Positions 32,150-42,488 of a DNA stretch of 64,000 bases are shown in pieces. Position 1 is the first letter of the stretch, and every line of letters starts with the position of its first letter. The notes beneath the pieces are model-generated. The model made no database searches, was not told the DNA's origin, and saw nothing but the letters and a program-made list of their open reading frames with translations. The DNA comes from Tetrapyrgos nigripes (lineage: Eukaryota; Basidiomycota; Agaricomycetes; Agaricales; Campanellaceae): NCBI GenBank assembly GCA_013368315.1, contig JAACJM010000119.1, positions 1 through 64,000 on the forward strand, read 5' to 3'. The translations under genes and the position numbers were made by a program.

Positions 32150-34711
32150 GTGTACACATCAGATTCTTCAATGCAATCATGATACTTGTGAAGCTTTGCA
32201 ATCCTGGCATCAATGACAGTATCATACTGGGATAGTGTGTCCTTGAGCTTCTCCCACTTTGTGACCATTGCCTCATAACTTGGAAGAGCAAAGGACAATG
32301 TGGGCGCCTTCTCTCCTGAAAGGGATTCCTGAAACACATGTGGAATCTAGTATGTGATCAGAACATAAGCTCTAACCATTGACAGAACATGCTCATCTGC
32401 AATATCTGAACATAGGCATCAAGGGCATCCCATTTGTCTCCCGTTATCCAATACTTCTTCAACTCGGGATACTCACTGGAGCTGATCATTCATTTAATTG
32501 CCTATGAACTAAATGTTAGCACCATACAGTGGAGAATGATACATGGGAACTTCAGATACCTCTTTCAGCAAGATAGCGCAGAGAAGCATCAGAAGTACAG
32601 AGGACCATCGGTTTTTCATGTCTCAGAGCAGCTCCATGTCAACCAGTGGGTGCGGTATAGGTAAATCTGCAGACACCCCATGCAGACACCCTGCAGGGCT
32701 GCAGACACCCTCCAGATAACGTTGTAAATTACTGTATAAGACTGTATGTACCATGCCATATATATATTTAAGCTTCCAGATGCTTTCCAAGTTGTGTATC
32801 TGCTGTACACGAAGTGTAAAAATCTTCAAAAAAGGAGTATAAGCACAGCCACAGATTTTTTCCTGATACATTCCTACAGATTTTCTCTATTCAGGATATC
32901 AGGAGAAGAGTTCTACATTCTCATGAGTGTATCTCAGTGTGAAATTGTACAGCAAGGACACTCAAAAGGTCTCACAGTGCCTTGAAATGCTTGCTGCCAG
33001 CATTTGCACTACTCATCTTTGAATATCAAATAATTGTTAGTATTTGGCTCATGTCTTAGCATGTTTCTACAAGATAATACATTGTAATAGCTTCAAGATA
33101 ATTTGTACTCATTTGTAATTTCTGGGAAGGGTGTCTGCAGGGTGTCTGCACGTGGCTGTGCATGTGCAGACACTCTGCAGACACCCACCCTAAGAAAGCA
33201 AAATGGAACTGTCAGATACAAGACTTCTGCCTAGAATTGGACATTAATGGATTTGATTCAAAGATTAACTAGCAATAGCCAATTTCTGTAAGGAGACTAT
33301 TTTCTCTGCCTGTTTGTTTTCTTATACTGCTTTCCATTCTCTGTCTCTTCACTTCACTTTTCTGCATGATATCTGCGCTTAAACCCAGCTGAATGCTGTG
33401 GCTGGCGAGTTTCTGCTGGATTGGTAGTGATTTCCTCCTTTAGAAGCCTAGCTTCATGAACAGCCATGTTTGACCTGTTTAAGCCTTTCTCTTTGGTAAA
33501 TGGCTTTGGTCTGGGTCTGGGAGGCATATTCTTCTCCTTCTCTACTTGCTTTGCTGTTCTTTTTGCTTCCAACTTTTCCTGTATAGCCTTACAAAAGTCA
33601 CTCTCCAAAAAAACTAGTCAGAAAAAAAACTTGTAATTCATGTGTCCAAGTTTATGTACATGCACGAACAGCCATTATTCCTATTATTCATACTAGACAG
33701 TAGAACTTAACAAAAACAATGGTTTTGACAATGAATTAGTTAGTGGTGATGGTAAATGGGATGTCTGCAGGGTGTCTGCAGGGTGTCTGCACTGGGTGTC
33801 TGCAGATTTCTCATACCCGCATTGGGTGAGCTGGCACAGATCTGTGAACTTATTGGTACCAGTTTGAATGAAAAGAAAAAGTGACTGGGACTCACCATTT
33901 TGATGATTGTCTGCAAATTAGCTATCAAATCTCTTCAGAACGAGACTTCAGGGTCGTAATCTGCTGATGTCTCATCAGCGAAACTCAAGTCAGTGAGCGC
34001 ACTGATGATATCTTGGCAGGCACGATTGATGCTATGAGGAAAGCACCTGGTAAAGTGCTCTATAAAAATGTATGGGAATGAATCAACCATAGGACTCACC
34101 ATATTTGAGACTGCTTTCTTGAGCAAACAATGCCTCAAAAATCAAGCTCTTTTTCTATGTATTCCAAAGCTGTATCATTATTCCCAGCTGTATCCATCGT
34201 TCCATACCCAAGCTATAATCTCACAGTTAAGAACGTGAATAGAAGGTAAGTGAATAGCTTACTTTAGGACAAAGGTTGACATGATCAAACACATGTAACA
34301 TTGTGTGCCCCAAATGTTCACCATCATGTCTTCCTGGAACCTGGTGGAAACCAATGAGCTCAGCATGCAGTTTGAGCTCAAATCTGTCCTTTGGAGTCTT
34401 CTTTGTTTCAATCCAATGTGCAGTGACTGCTAGAAATGGACTCATATTGCTGTTTGTCCACATATCTGAAGTGCGTGCTGTAAAACACAATCCCAATGAG
34501 AAGTGAATGAGAGATAAACTGAGTTTATACATACCTCAAACTCTTGCATAAGATTATCCAAATGCTCTTCCCAGAGCTCCATTATCTGGTTACGGATCTC
34601 ATGACGATGAGGAATGTCACTATCGTAGGAGAAAAAGCAACTTGAGCTGGCACAGAGTAGTCCAGAGCCAATGGAATAGTTCAGCTCGCTCCAAATGTGG
34701 CTCAACTCCAC
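32150..34711 (-). pseudogene. hAT-family transposase, split by an insertion
   Basis: Fragments in family order on the minus strand: IPHRHEIRNQIMELWEEHLD (near 34620), SDMWTNSNMSPFLAVTAHWIE then LHAELIGFHQVPGRHDGEHL (34300-34470), FTRCFPHSINRACQDIISAL (near 34040) and NLQTIIKMICASSPN (about 33840-33910). After an insertion of about 1.1 kb come RDMKNRWSSVLLML (near 32620) and KYWITGDKWDALDAYVQIL, then FQESLSGEKAPTLSFALP (32210-32510). Frames are broken by stops, and one donor appears mutated (GATGAG after YVQILQ). The C-terminal hAT dimerisation region is cut off by the MITE at 32149. Confidence 0.8.
32657..33811. mobile_element. Insertion in the hAT gene bounded by inverted clusters of GGGTGTCTGCA
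   Basis: The left end has four copies of TGCAGACACC(C) (32669-32712), and the right end four of GGTGTCTGCA or close variants (33761-33806), in opposite orientation. The middle holds a near-perfect palindrome of the same motif (33129-33186, 23-bp arms with one mismatch, 12-bp loop). Insertion here splits the hAT frame. A non-autonomous DNA element is the simplest reading. A minus frame at 33354-33608 (lysine-rich, 84 codons) is of unknown meaning. Part of this element recurs at about 39.17-39.42 kb. Confidence 0.6.
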
Positions 34712-34739
34712 AGCTAGCTGGAGCTGAGTTGAGCTGTTT

Positions 34740-37700
34740 ACAACACTAACCCAAAGCCCTCAACAAAGTAGAGCAGGAGTTCCATGGCTATTGTCTCCAG
34801 ATAAGAGATGTCACGACCCAGGGGTGCAACTGAAACGCAGCCCATAAGTCCCCAATAACTATACCAATACCCCATGAGGTACTAGCATTGACGTAAAGAC
34901 ATACATCTTTTGCCTCAGTTCTTGGTAGTAGGATGTGAGGTGTACATGGTGTTGAGAGAACATCAAGCCACCATTCAATGTCTTTGATGACACAGGTAGG
35001 GGTATGGAGCCATCTGTGATAACTGCCCTTGAAAAGGGTAGTGAAGTTGGACAGGGAAGGGTGTTGGGAATGTCCTTGGATGTAAACGAAGGTGCAATGA
35101 CATAAAATGCCATGTACCTTCTCAATGGGCTTGAGATCACAAAGTTTTCCCCTGTACACAAAGAGGAAATGGTCTAAGTGGTATACATACTTCAACCGTT
35201 TCATCTCTGGTAACCAGACTAGTTGGTGGGGTAAGTCCCATTGTAGACCAATGAAGATGGTGGTGAAAACAAATTCTGTGTCGCCTTTGTCATCAGCTGA
35301 ATACCAAGGGATCCCTAGATACTCTATCAATTTGAGCATCTGTGCCTTGTCATAGGAGTAGACAAAGGAGCCCAAGGTACCACTGATGGGTGTGCACAAG
35401 AGTTTGAAATCATCTTTGCAATGTTTGATCAGAGTGGTACCTTTAGCCACACAGATCGCCAGTGTTGGATTTGCAATCATACCGGCATTACTGCTGGCAG
35501 ACGCACAGCTGAAAGGAACACAGTGATCAATGTAGAATTTGCCATGGACATGGATGACAAGAAAGGGTTTGTGGTACGATGGGATTTTTTGATGTTGAGA
35601 GCGCAAGCTTGCATACCCTCAGGAGCAGAGGTGATTTGTGATACATATAAGTAAAGAATGCCACCAACATATAATGCAATAGGCAGAATGAATACAGGGT
35701 CACAACTGAATAGAGTTGTACCATAGGAACAGATAAAGGGTGCCATTGCCCAGTAGAGTGATGATGAACACCATGTAGTAGAACAATGACCAACACTGTG
35801 AAGTAGAATGATGACTGACACTGTGTAGTAGAACAATGACCAACACTGTGTAAGAGGATGCCATTGCATCATAAAATAGAGTGGTGGTGCCCACCATGGA
35901 ACAAGATGTTGTAACATCAACAAAAGTAGAAAGGAAAACCACAGTAACATGGTGATAAGAGGAGAAAGCAGGGGAAAGTAAGCATAATGAGTAGTAAGAA
36001 ACGAAACTCACCAAATCTGCCACTGTAACTGGGGTGTCAAACCTGGTAGGGAAGTCTCCCTTGCTGATATAAGAGTTGACGGAGGGTTGGTCCTTCACCT
36101 TCTTGGAAAGGTTACAACAGACCCAGTACTTCACTGGAAGCCCCAAGCCCTGCTCAGAGTTGGCAATGATGAGGGGAGAGGCAATGAAATGCCCTTGCAT
36201 AATTTTCTTCATCTCATTCAAACTGAACAGGCCTGAGAACCTTCCTGCTGTGATTTCTCCATCAATTTATTCCTTCACTACTCAGGGTCCTTCACCAGTG
36301 TTACAAGAAGAATGGTTGGGCATAATGACAGTGGTGGTGATTATGGGCAATCATCCAATAGGAAAACCTTGATGAAGATTCTGGACCAGGTGAGGAAAGA
36401 TATCATTTAGTGAATGCAAGGAGAGTCCATTTTCGAAGGCATCAGTGTCATAAGGGGTGACAATGTGCTCAAAGAGTTCAACATGGATAGGATTGGCTCT
36501 AGGATGGGGAAGGTGCTTGTGGATGAAATGATATAGGTTGGGGTAGATGAGGAGATCTGGTGATGAGGAAGTGAGTAAATAGGCGGAAAGGGGATCCCTT
36601 GAGAGAGTATCATCACCCATAATGACAAAGGATTACTTTGAGGATTTTTGTCCTCGACCACATTTACCAGAGAAGGCATGGTGGTCATTTCTGCTGCACC
36701 AGGAGCAGACATGTTCATTGCTGCAATCACCAGAGCAGGCTTGTTGGGTAGGGTCTCTACCACCTTGAGGACTGAGGATGTTGAAGGGGATACAGATGGT
36801 TTTCCCTGTAGAGGGATGCTGCATTCGACTCCCATCACTCTTTGCCCAGAGAGTTGCCTTGTCCTTGGGGTGGTGAGAGACTCAGGGACCTCGCTCACCA
36901 CAGAGTAGGCAACACATGTTGGCGTCCTGTGTGTTGCATTTTGGAAAGGGGGTGTAACAAGAACTGCGGGAGCTGGATTTGACATGATCCTTGCGACAGT
37001 TATCATGTCTGGAACTCCAGGAGGAAGAAGGTACGAGTTGCTCCAATGTGTACCCAGTCCAGCATCTCTGCAGCTTGCCCTGGTACATCATGGAATCATA
37101 CAGGAGACGTTGATCATGCCAGTCCATGTGGAGCTCCTTGTTCTTCTCCCACTCCATGATGAAGTCCATGTAGATGGCCATAGCATCTGTGTAGTGGATG
37201 TATGTGGGGAGGCCTTCAAAATCGTCGTTTTCGAAGCTGAAGCTTTTCACCATTGTGTTAACGTCCCAGATGTGTAACTTCGCACTGTTGCCATCAGGAT
37301 AGACAATGTGAGTGTTGTGGCTGGCGCTGATGGTTGCGAGATGTCAGATGTGGGTACTATGGAATAGGCCCAGGGGAAGGTAGCTGTGGTTGGCAGTGAG
37401 GAAGAGCTCGGGGGGGAAGGTGAGGTCAGCCGAGTTAGTAGGATTGTGTTTGATAGTCTTGATGTCAGGAGCATGACGTGCCTTTCCCAGCAGCTTTTTC
37501 CTTGGTGTTTCATACTGATCCACTTGATGACTCAGGCAGGAAGGAAGGACCTGAAGCAGTCGTACAGGTCAGAGTTCTTCCTGATACCCTCATATTCCTT
37601 ATCCTTAATTGTGATGAGGGATGCTGTATCTGACATCTTGTCCACAGCCTCTCCCCTCACCTTCTTCAACTTTGCCTGTCTTTTCAACCCATTCTTCTTC

Positions 37701-37785
37701 TCAATCTCTGAGTTCACCTTCAGCCTCTCAACAGTTTGATCGTCGCCACATTTTTGTGTGTTTTGCATTTCAACCAGTCAAAACC
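34740..37785 (-). pseudogene. Decayed retroelement ORF: zinc-binding N-terminal part plus RT/RNase H (DIRS/Ngaro-like or unclassified)
   Basis: In order on the minus strand: TASLITIKDKEYEGIRKNSD (near 37600), WDVNTMVKSFSFENDDFEG then MDWHDQRLLYDSMMYQGKLQ (37080-37260), CTHC-like pairs CCLLCGERGP and HVCSWCSRNDHHAFSGKC (36640-36930), LPVKYWVCCNLSKKVKDQPS with KGDFPTRFDTPVTVADLV (36030-36140), and the polymerase/RNase H part HKPFLVIHVHGKFYIDHC to VCLYVNASTSWGIGIVIGD (34850-35560). It is truncated near LETIAMELLLYFVEGFG (34745-34800). Many frameshifts and stops are present. This gene family is abundant in agarics. No tyrosine recombinase is seen here, so assignment to DIRS/Ngaro is tentative. 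Confidence 0.65.
35775..35860. repeat. Short tandem repeat in a retroelement intron
   Basis: Three imperfect copies of a ~30-bp unit around gtagaacaatgaccaacactgtg, inside a stretch with a GTGAGT donor on the minus strand (near 36010). Confidence 0.7.
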
Positions 37786-37789
37786 GTTG

Positions 37790-40569
37790 GGTCTGAGTGA
37801 AGAGCCCTGGTTGATAATAGGCATGGTGATAGAAAGGTGACAAGGAGATGTGTCTAGGTGGTGATTACGAGTTCAGGGAATTTTATAAGGCAAGTTCCAT
37901 GGCGAGTAGCTTGAGCAGCAGCGAATCTTGTAGGGAGATCAGTCCCTTGAATGATGTCACAAATTTGACTAAAAGTAAGCTAGTAGGTTCAAGAGTGGTC
38001 TTAGAGGGTCAAGATGCTGTGCCAGCTGTGGCCAGGGAAGGAAAGAGAAGCAAAAAGGAGAGAATGAGGAGAGAGTGTGTGTGGACGAGGCAAAGATGAG
38101 AGGGACATGTCATCAAAGCACATCCCAGTATGGCTCGTCCTTTCACACACTCTTTCTAGCTTATCCTTAGATAAGCCCTTGTTCTTCTGGCTTATTGTGG
38201 ACCCATGGATGTCAGTGCACTGTTCCTTCCTCCTCCTTTGCTCCTCCTCAACTATCCCTTCCGGTACCCACTGAACTATTATCTCTTTTGTTTTCCAGAG
38301 AAGTCTCCAACCTTTAACTCTACATTCCACCTAAAATCAACTCTTGATCTACTCAACAAAAGATGGTGGAAATTGGCAACTGAAGTCTGACAGGCACACA
38401 GTGTGTTCTTGATACTTGTCAAGCTGCTTGAGTTCGACTCAAGCGTTGACTGTTCTTGAAGGTATGTCTCATACTCTTGCTGCAGTTTCTAGTGTTATCT
38501 TGCTGCTTCAGCACTCAAAGTCAAGAGTCAGGATGATGTATCAACATGCATGAACACTTTGTGATACTTCACAGCAGATACTTTACGACAGATATCTTGC
38601 ATGGTAGTCCTGCAGCTGCTCATCCTTTACCTGTGATACTCAGACCTGAGGTATAGAGCTAGGTTGCCAGTTAACATTTCAGATTTAAACCTGTCAGTCA
38701 TAGACTACATATTCTATATGTCCTTGGAATAACAGATGAGTCCATATTCCACTCTGAGTTTCTGACAAGTCATCTCTCTGTTTCCTAATCCAGTGCAATA
38801 TGTCAAGGCCATGTCAAATTGTCAATGAATCTCAGCACGCAGAATGGTGTCGATATAGGAAGTGTACACAACAAAGCAATGATAAACACCATTCAGATGA
38901 TTTTAAATGTCATTTCTCTAAACTTTGAGTCCTGCTTCTGCTCCTCCTAGTCTTCCTCTCATTGATCCAGTAACACATGGTACAGTATAGATGACTGTGA
39001 AGAAAGGCTCCAGAAGTAATGCCTCAAGCAGGTAAGGAACCCATTTTCAACAAGGACAAAAGGTGTGTCCATATTGTCATTGCAATTTATGGCATCGCTA
39101 GGATGAAAGATGGATAATGGAACCAACACAGTATACCTAAATCTGCGGGGACCTGGCTCTAATTTGCAGGTACCATCTAAATTTATCATATACAACTTCC
39201 TGTACTGTAGAGACTATATAAATGAACTCAGAATTGTCTTGAAGCTGGTATATTCAATGCAAAGAAAGTGTAAAAATCTTCCAAAAAGAGGGATAAGCAC
39301 AGCCACAATTTCGATTTTTTTTTTTCATGTTTGTTTGCTATACTCATACAGATTCCTTCTATAAAAGGATCTCAAGTCCCAACAGGATACTTATTCACCC
39401 TTATGAGCATAGCTCCTTGCAAAGGTGTCAAGTTAGGACAGCAACAGCTGGCTTCAGTAATAGGGTTGTTTCTTTATTAAGTATCTAGTACAAGACACAA
39501 AACAAAGATACAGACTATTGTCAAATGTATGATGCAAGTGTTTCTAGTAAGTAGAATACTCAAGGATTTTTGGTAGGATTTTTATAAGGTTTTTGCTCTA
39601 GCAGCGCACACACAATACACACAAGTTAAACACACACAAATGGGATCAACAGTCCCTGAACCAGACACTTGTAGGTGCCAAATGCCTCAATCACAATATC
39701 ACTGGTCACACAAGATATGCACTTTAGCCAACAAGTTCAATTCAAGACACTATTTAACCAACACACTATGTTTATACTTGATGTGAGTGAAGTTTTTGAG
39801 AAGCTTCTGTCCATGTTTCATGTCCTCTACTAGCTAATACTGTGGAGATCTGGTACTCTACAGTATGTGGTTTGGGTAGCTACGAGAAATACTGCAGCTA
39901 CAACTATACAGTTACACAATTATTTTGAATGTCTGCCAAAAGGTACATAGAAAATCAAGTAATAAATCTCTGACTGCTAGTCCCTATAAATAAAGACTTG
40001 CTTATTAGGATATCTAGGAAATGTAGAATATTATCTAAAATTTTATAGGAATTTCTATGTTCCATTTGCATCATCATTCTGTTTGCTTTGTGGACTCTTC
40101 AGGTCAAGCAGCTGCAGCACACTGACTCATTCAGCTTCATAGCTACTACAATTCCTAAGCTTATGACCTCATGAAACACTGCCAAAAGGCGGTGATAGGG
40201 TTTCTCATAGTTTCTTTGCACCGTCCTCTTTACTTCATGTTTTGGCAGTATTCTACCACATCTACCACTCCTAGTAGACTGCCAATCCCTCTACCATGTG
40301 TAATAAAGCCAACTAGCTTCCTATATGTCCAGAAGTACAGTGCCTTGCACTCTCTTACCTGCTAGATCTTGGAACAACTTAGCTACCATTGCTTACCATA
40401 TCTGGCACTTTGTTTACTATCTTGGGTTAAGAGCTGATCACTCAGACCCCTTTTACCCAGCTTCAGTTCTCTAAGTCGACTATAGTTCTAGCCATAGACT
40501 CGTGTGCCAGTCTGTCGGTAATCTCACGTGGCCTGGCAGACTTTGAATGGGGCCAAGATTCCCTACAGA
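37790..40569. other. A+T-rich, gene-free; dispersed repeat at ~39.17-39.42 kb
   Basis: No coding motif. The segment 39262-39420 matches 32808-32950 (gtgtaaaaatcttc, then gtataagcacagccaca versus ggataagcacagccaca, then tacagattytct), so it is a second copy of part of the element inserted in the hAT gene. Confidence 0.55.
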
Positions 40570-41356
40570 CTGGTATTTTTGGGCGTCGTTTTGGGAGCTT
40601 GGCGTGCGAATTTGAACTCGTAAAATTTTTATTCGCTGCGCATCAAGAAAGCAGCAAGAGCGTTACAGACACTCGTATTTGCTGACATTCTGAAGGAAAG
40701 TTGTTGTACGAGATGTATGAGAACGGTGTACTACTTACACTTGCAAATTAAATGGTTAATAGTGTCATTTCCGAACTGTGTCTGCACTTTTAGACAAAGT
40801 TTTAACAAAACGAGGCTGAGAGGGAGTGGCTACTGCACTGGGATATGGAGCTGATGGGCCACAGTCACAAGGTGGGGTAGAATAGGCCATTTGCTGGGTT
40901 GTAAGTGCAGAAGGGTGATAGCAAGATCCAAACAAGCTTTTGACAAGCTTTTAGGGGAATAGAATGACCTATTGTCTATTGACTTGTCAAGAACGGCCAC
41001 AAATGCGAGGCAAGCAAAGCAAGAATCAATTAACCGAGTAGAGAGACAAGTAACTGAGTAGTTCTCCTTCAGAATCGTGCAATGTGTTACACTTCAAAGC
41101 TAGGTTCCCATTTTAAAGTCTTTGTCTGAGGTCTCTCCAGGATGTATGCGGTTAAGAAGCGCTGTATTGAAGATATTGCAGCATGCCAGAACAGTAGTAA
41201 GAGCTAGGTTGACGTTTGAGTATCTCACAGCGGGAGAGGAGGAAAGTAAAACGATTTGCGACATTGCGCTGGTGATGGTACTGGAGAAAAAGAAGCAGAT
41301 TTTTACAAGTTCAAACTCACATGCCAAGCTCCCAAAACGACGCCCAAAAATGCCAG
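40570..41356. mobile_element. Non-autonomous DNA element with ~75-bp inverted arms
   Basis: The left arm starts ctggtatttttgggcgtcg (40570) and reads on through ttttgggagcttggc. The right arm is its inverted copy, ending ...cgcccaaaaatgccag (41356). The arms agree over about 75 bp with scattered transitions. The interior has no coding motif. Target duplication not resolved. Confidence 0.7.
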
Positions 41357-41435
41357 CCGTTCTGGTGAACGACTGGCGGAGTTGGAAACAGAACGGATGG
41401 AACTGAGCCTATCCTAGCCAGTTTACTGCTAGTGT

Positions 41436-41715
41436 CACTGGATGCAAACACTTGTAATTCCTTGGATATACAGAGGAATTACATAAGACTTACACTGGTG
41501 CACTCAATATGTAAGTCCGCTTGACTTACTGAAGTATTACCAGAGACCAAAAAAAAATGAAACTATTATATATGATTATTGTAAGGCATGAAGTCTCACA
41601 GTGGCCCCTGGTAATACTTCAGTAAATCAAATGGACTTACATATTGAGTGTACCAGTGTAAGTCTTATGTAATTCCTTGGTATATCCAAGGACTTACAAG
41701 TGTTTGCACCCAGTG
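41436..41715. mobile_element. 280-bp fold-back MITE with ~125-bp arms and TGT target duplication
   Basis: The left arm begins cactggatgcaaacacttg (41436) and the right arm ends caagtgtttgcacccagtg (41715). The arms remain complementary almost to the centre, where gtaatacttcagtaaa pairs with a near-identical inverse. TGT flanks both sides (41433-41435, 41716-41718). CACTG ends and a 3-bp duplication parallel the MITE at 21324. Confidence 0.85.
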
Positions 41716-42019
41716 TGTATCTGTAAGGGTGACTCCTGACACATGAGGTGCTCACTCAACAACTGCAGGAGGAGATCCAAAGATATATAAATCGTCCCCT
41801 TAGTGCTATGAGTATGTACTAATCAGTCTGATTCTGAGGATATACACTTTGTTATACTTTTTGTCCTGTTAACATCTTGCAAAGGCCTTCACCACCAATT
41901 GTGTATCAGGCATATCAATGCTCTTTATCTGATGCTTAGTTTGCAATTGAGTTACTCTTCTGATTCTCAGATTATGATGCATCCTATCTGGTCTATCAAT
42001 AGTAGCCTTTTGTGTTCCT

Positions 42020-42488
42020 TGTCACAGACCGCTACAGTTCTTTGCCCTCCTTCTTCCTTTACTTCAGTGTTGAACCCATTTATTCATCATTTGTCTATTG
42101 CATTCCCTTGTTGACACATTTCTTTTCATTTCTATTACCCTTTGATCTCCTTTTAAACCTTATTGCACTGACTTTGAACTCTATAATATCTGTCAAACTA
42201 TGTTTAGCTATCACAGTTCTGTTCCCACCTTTGTACTTATCTTTTACATTGTTGTTCTCATCCCTTCGCTATTTTGGTGGAACTGTCTCGCTTATTCATT
42301 GTTCTTTTACATATATACCAGCAGACCTTGGTATTTGGTTCTTTAGTCCGTTCACTTTGTCTCCACTCCATACTACTACTATGCAGTGTAGAGCCTAGTC
42401 AGCTTACTTGTTTCTCTTAATCTATCTCTCCATTCTCATTGATCTCATCTTTGTGTGACTTGGGTGGTTTTCGTCATTGAGTGTAGCA
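42020..42488 (+). mobile_element. Solo LTR of the same Ty3/Gypsy family
   Basis: It begins tgtcacagaccgctacagtt and ends gacttgggtggttttcgtca ttgagtgtagca. Along its whole length it matches the reverse complement of the LTRs at 52494 and 59263 with many substitutions. No matching internal region lies beside it, and no 5-bp flanking duplication is obvious. The 128-codon open frame over it is a by-product. Confidence 0.8.

Noticed and set aside
42012..42398. 128-codon open frame
   Set aside because: It lies entirely inside the solo LTR.
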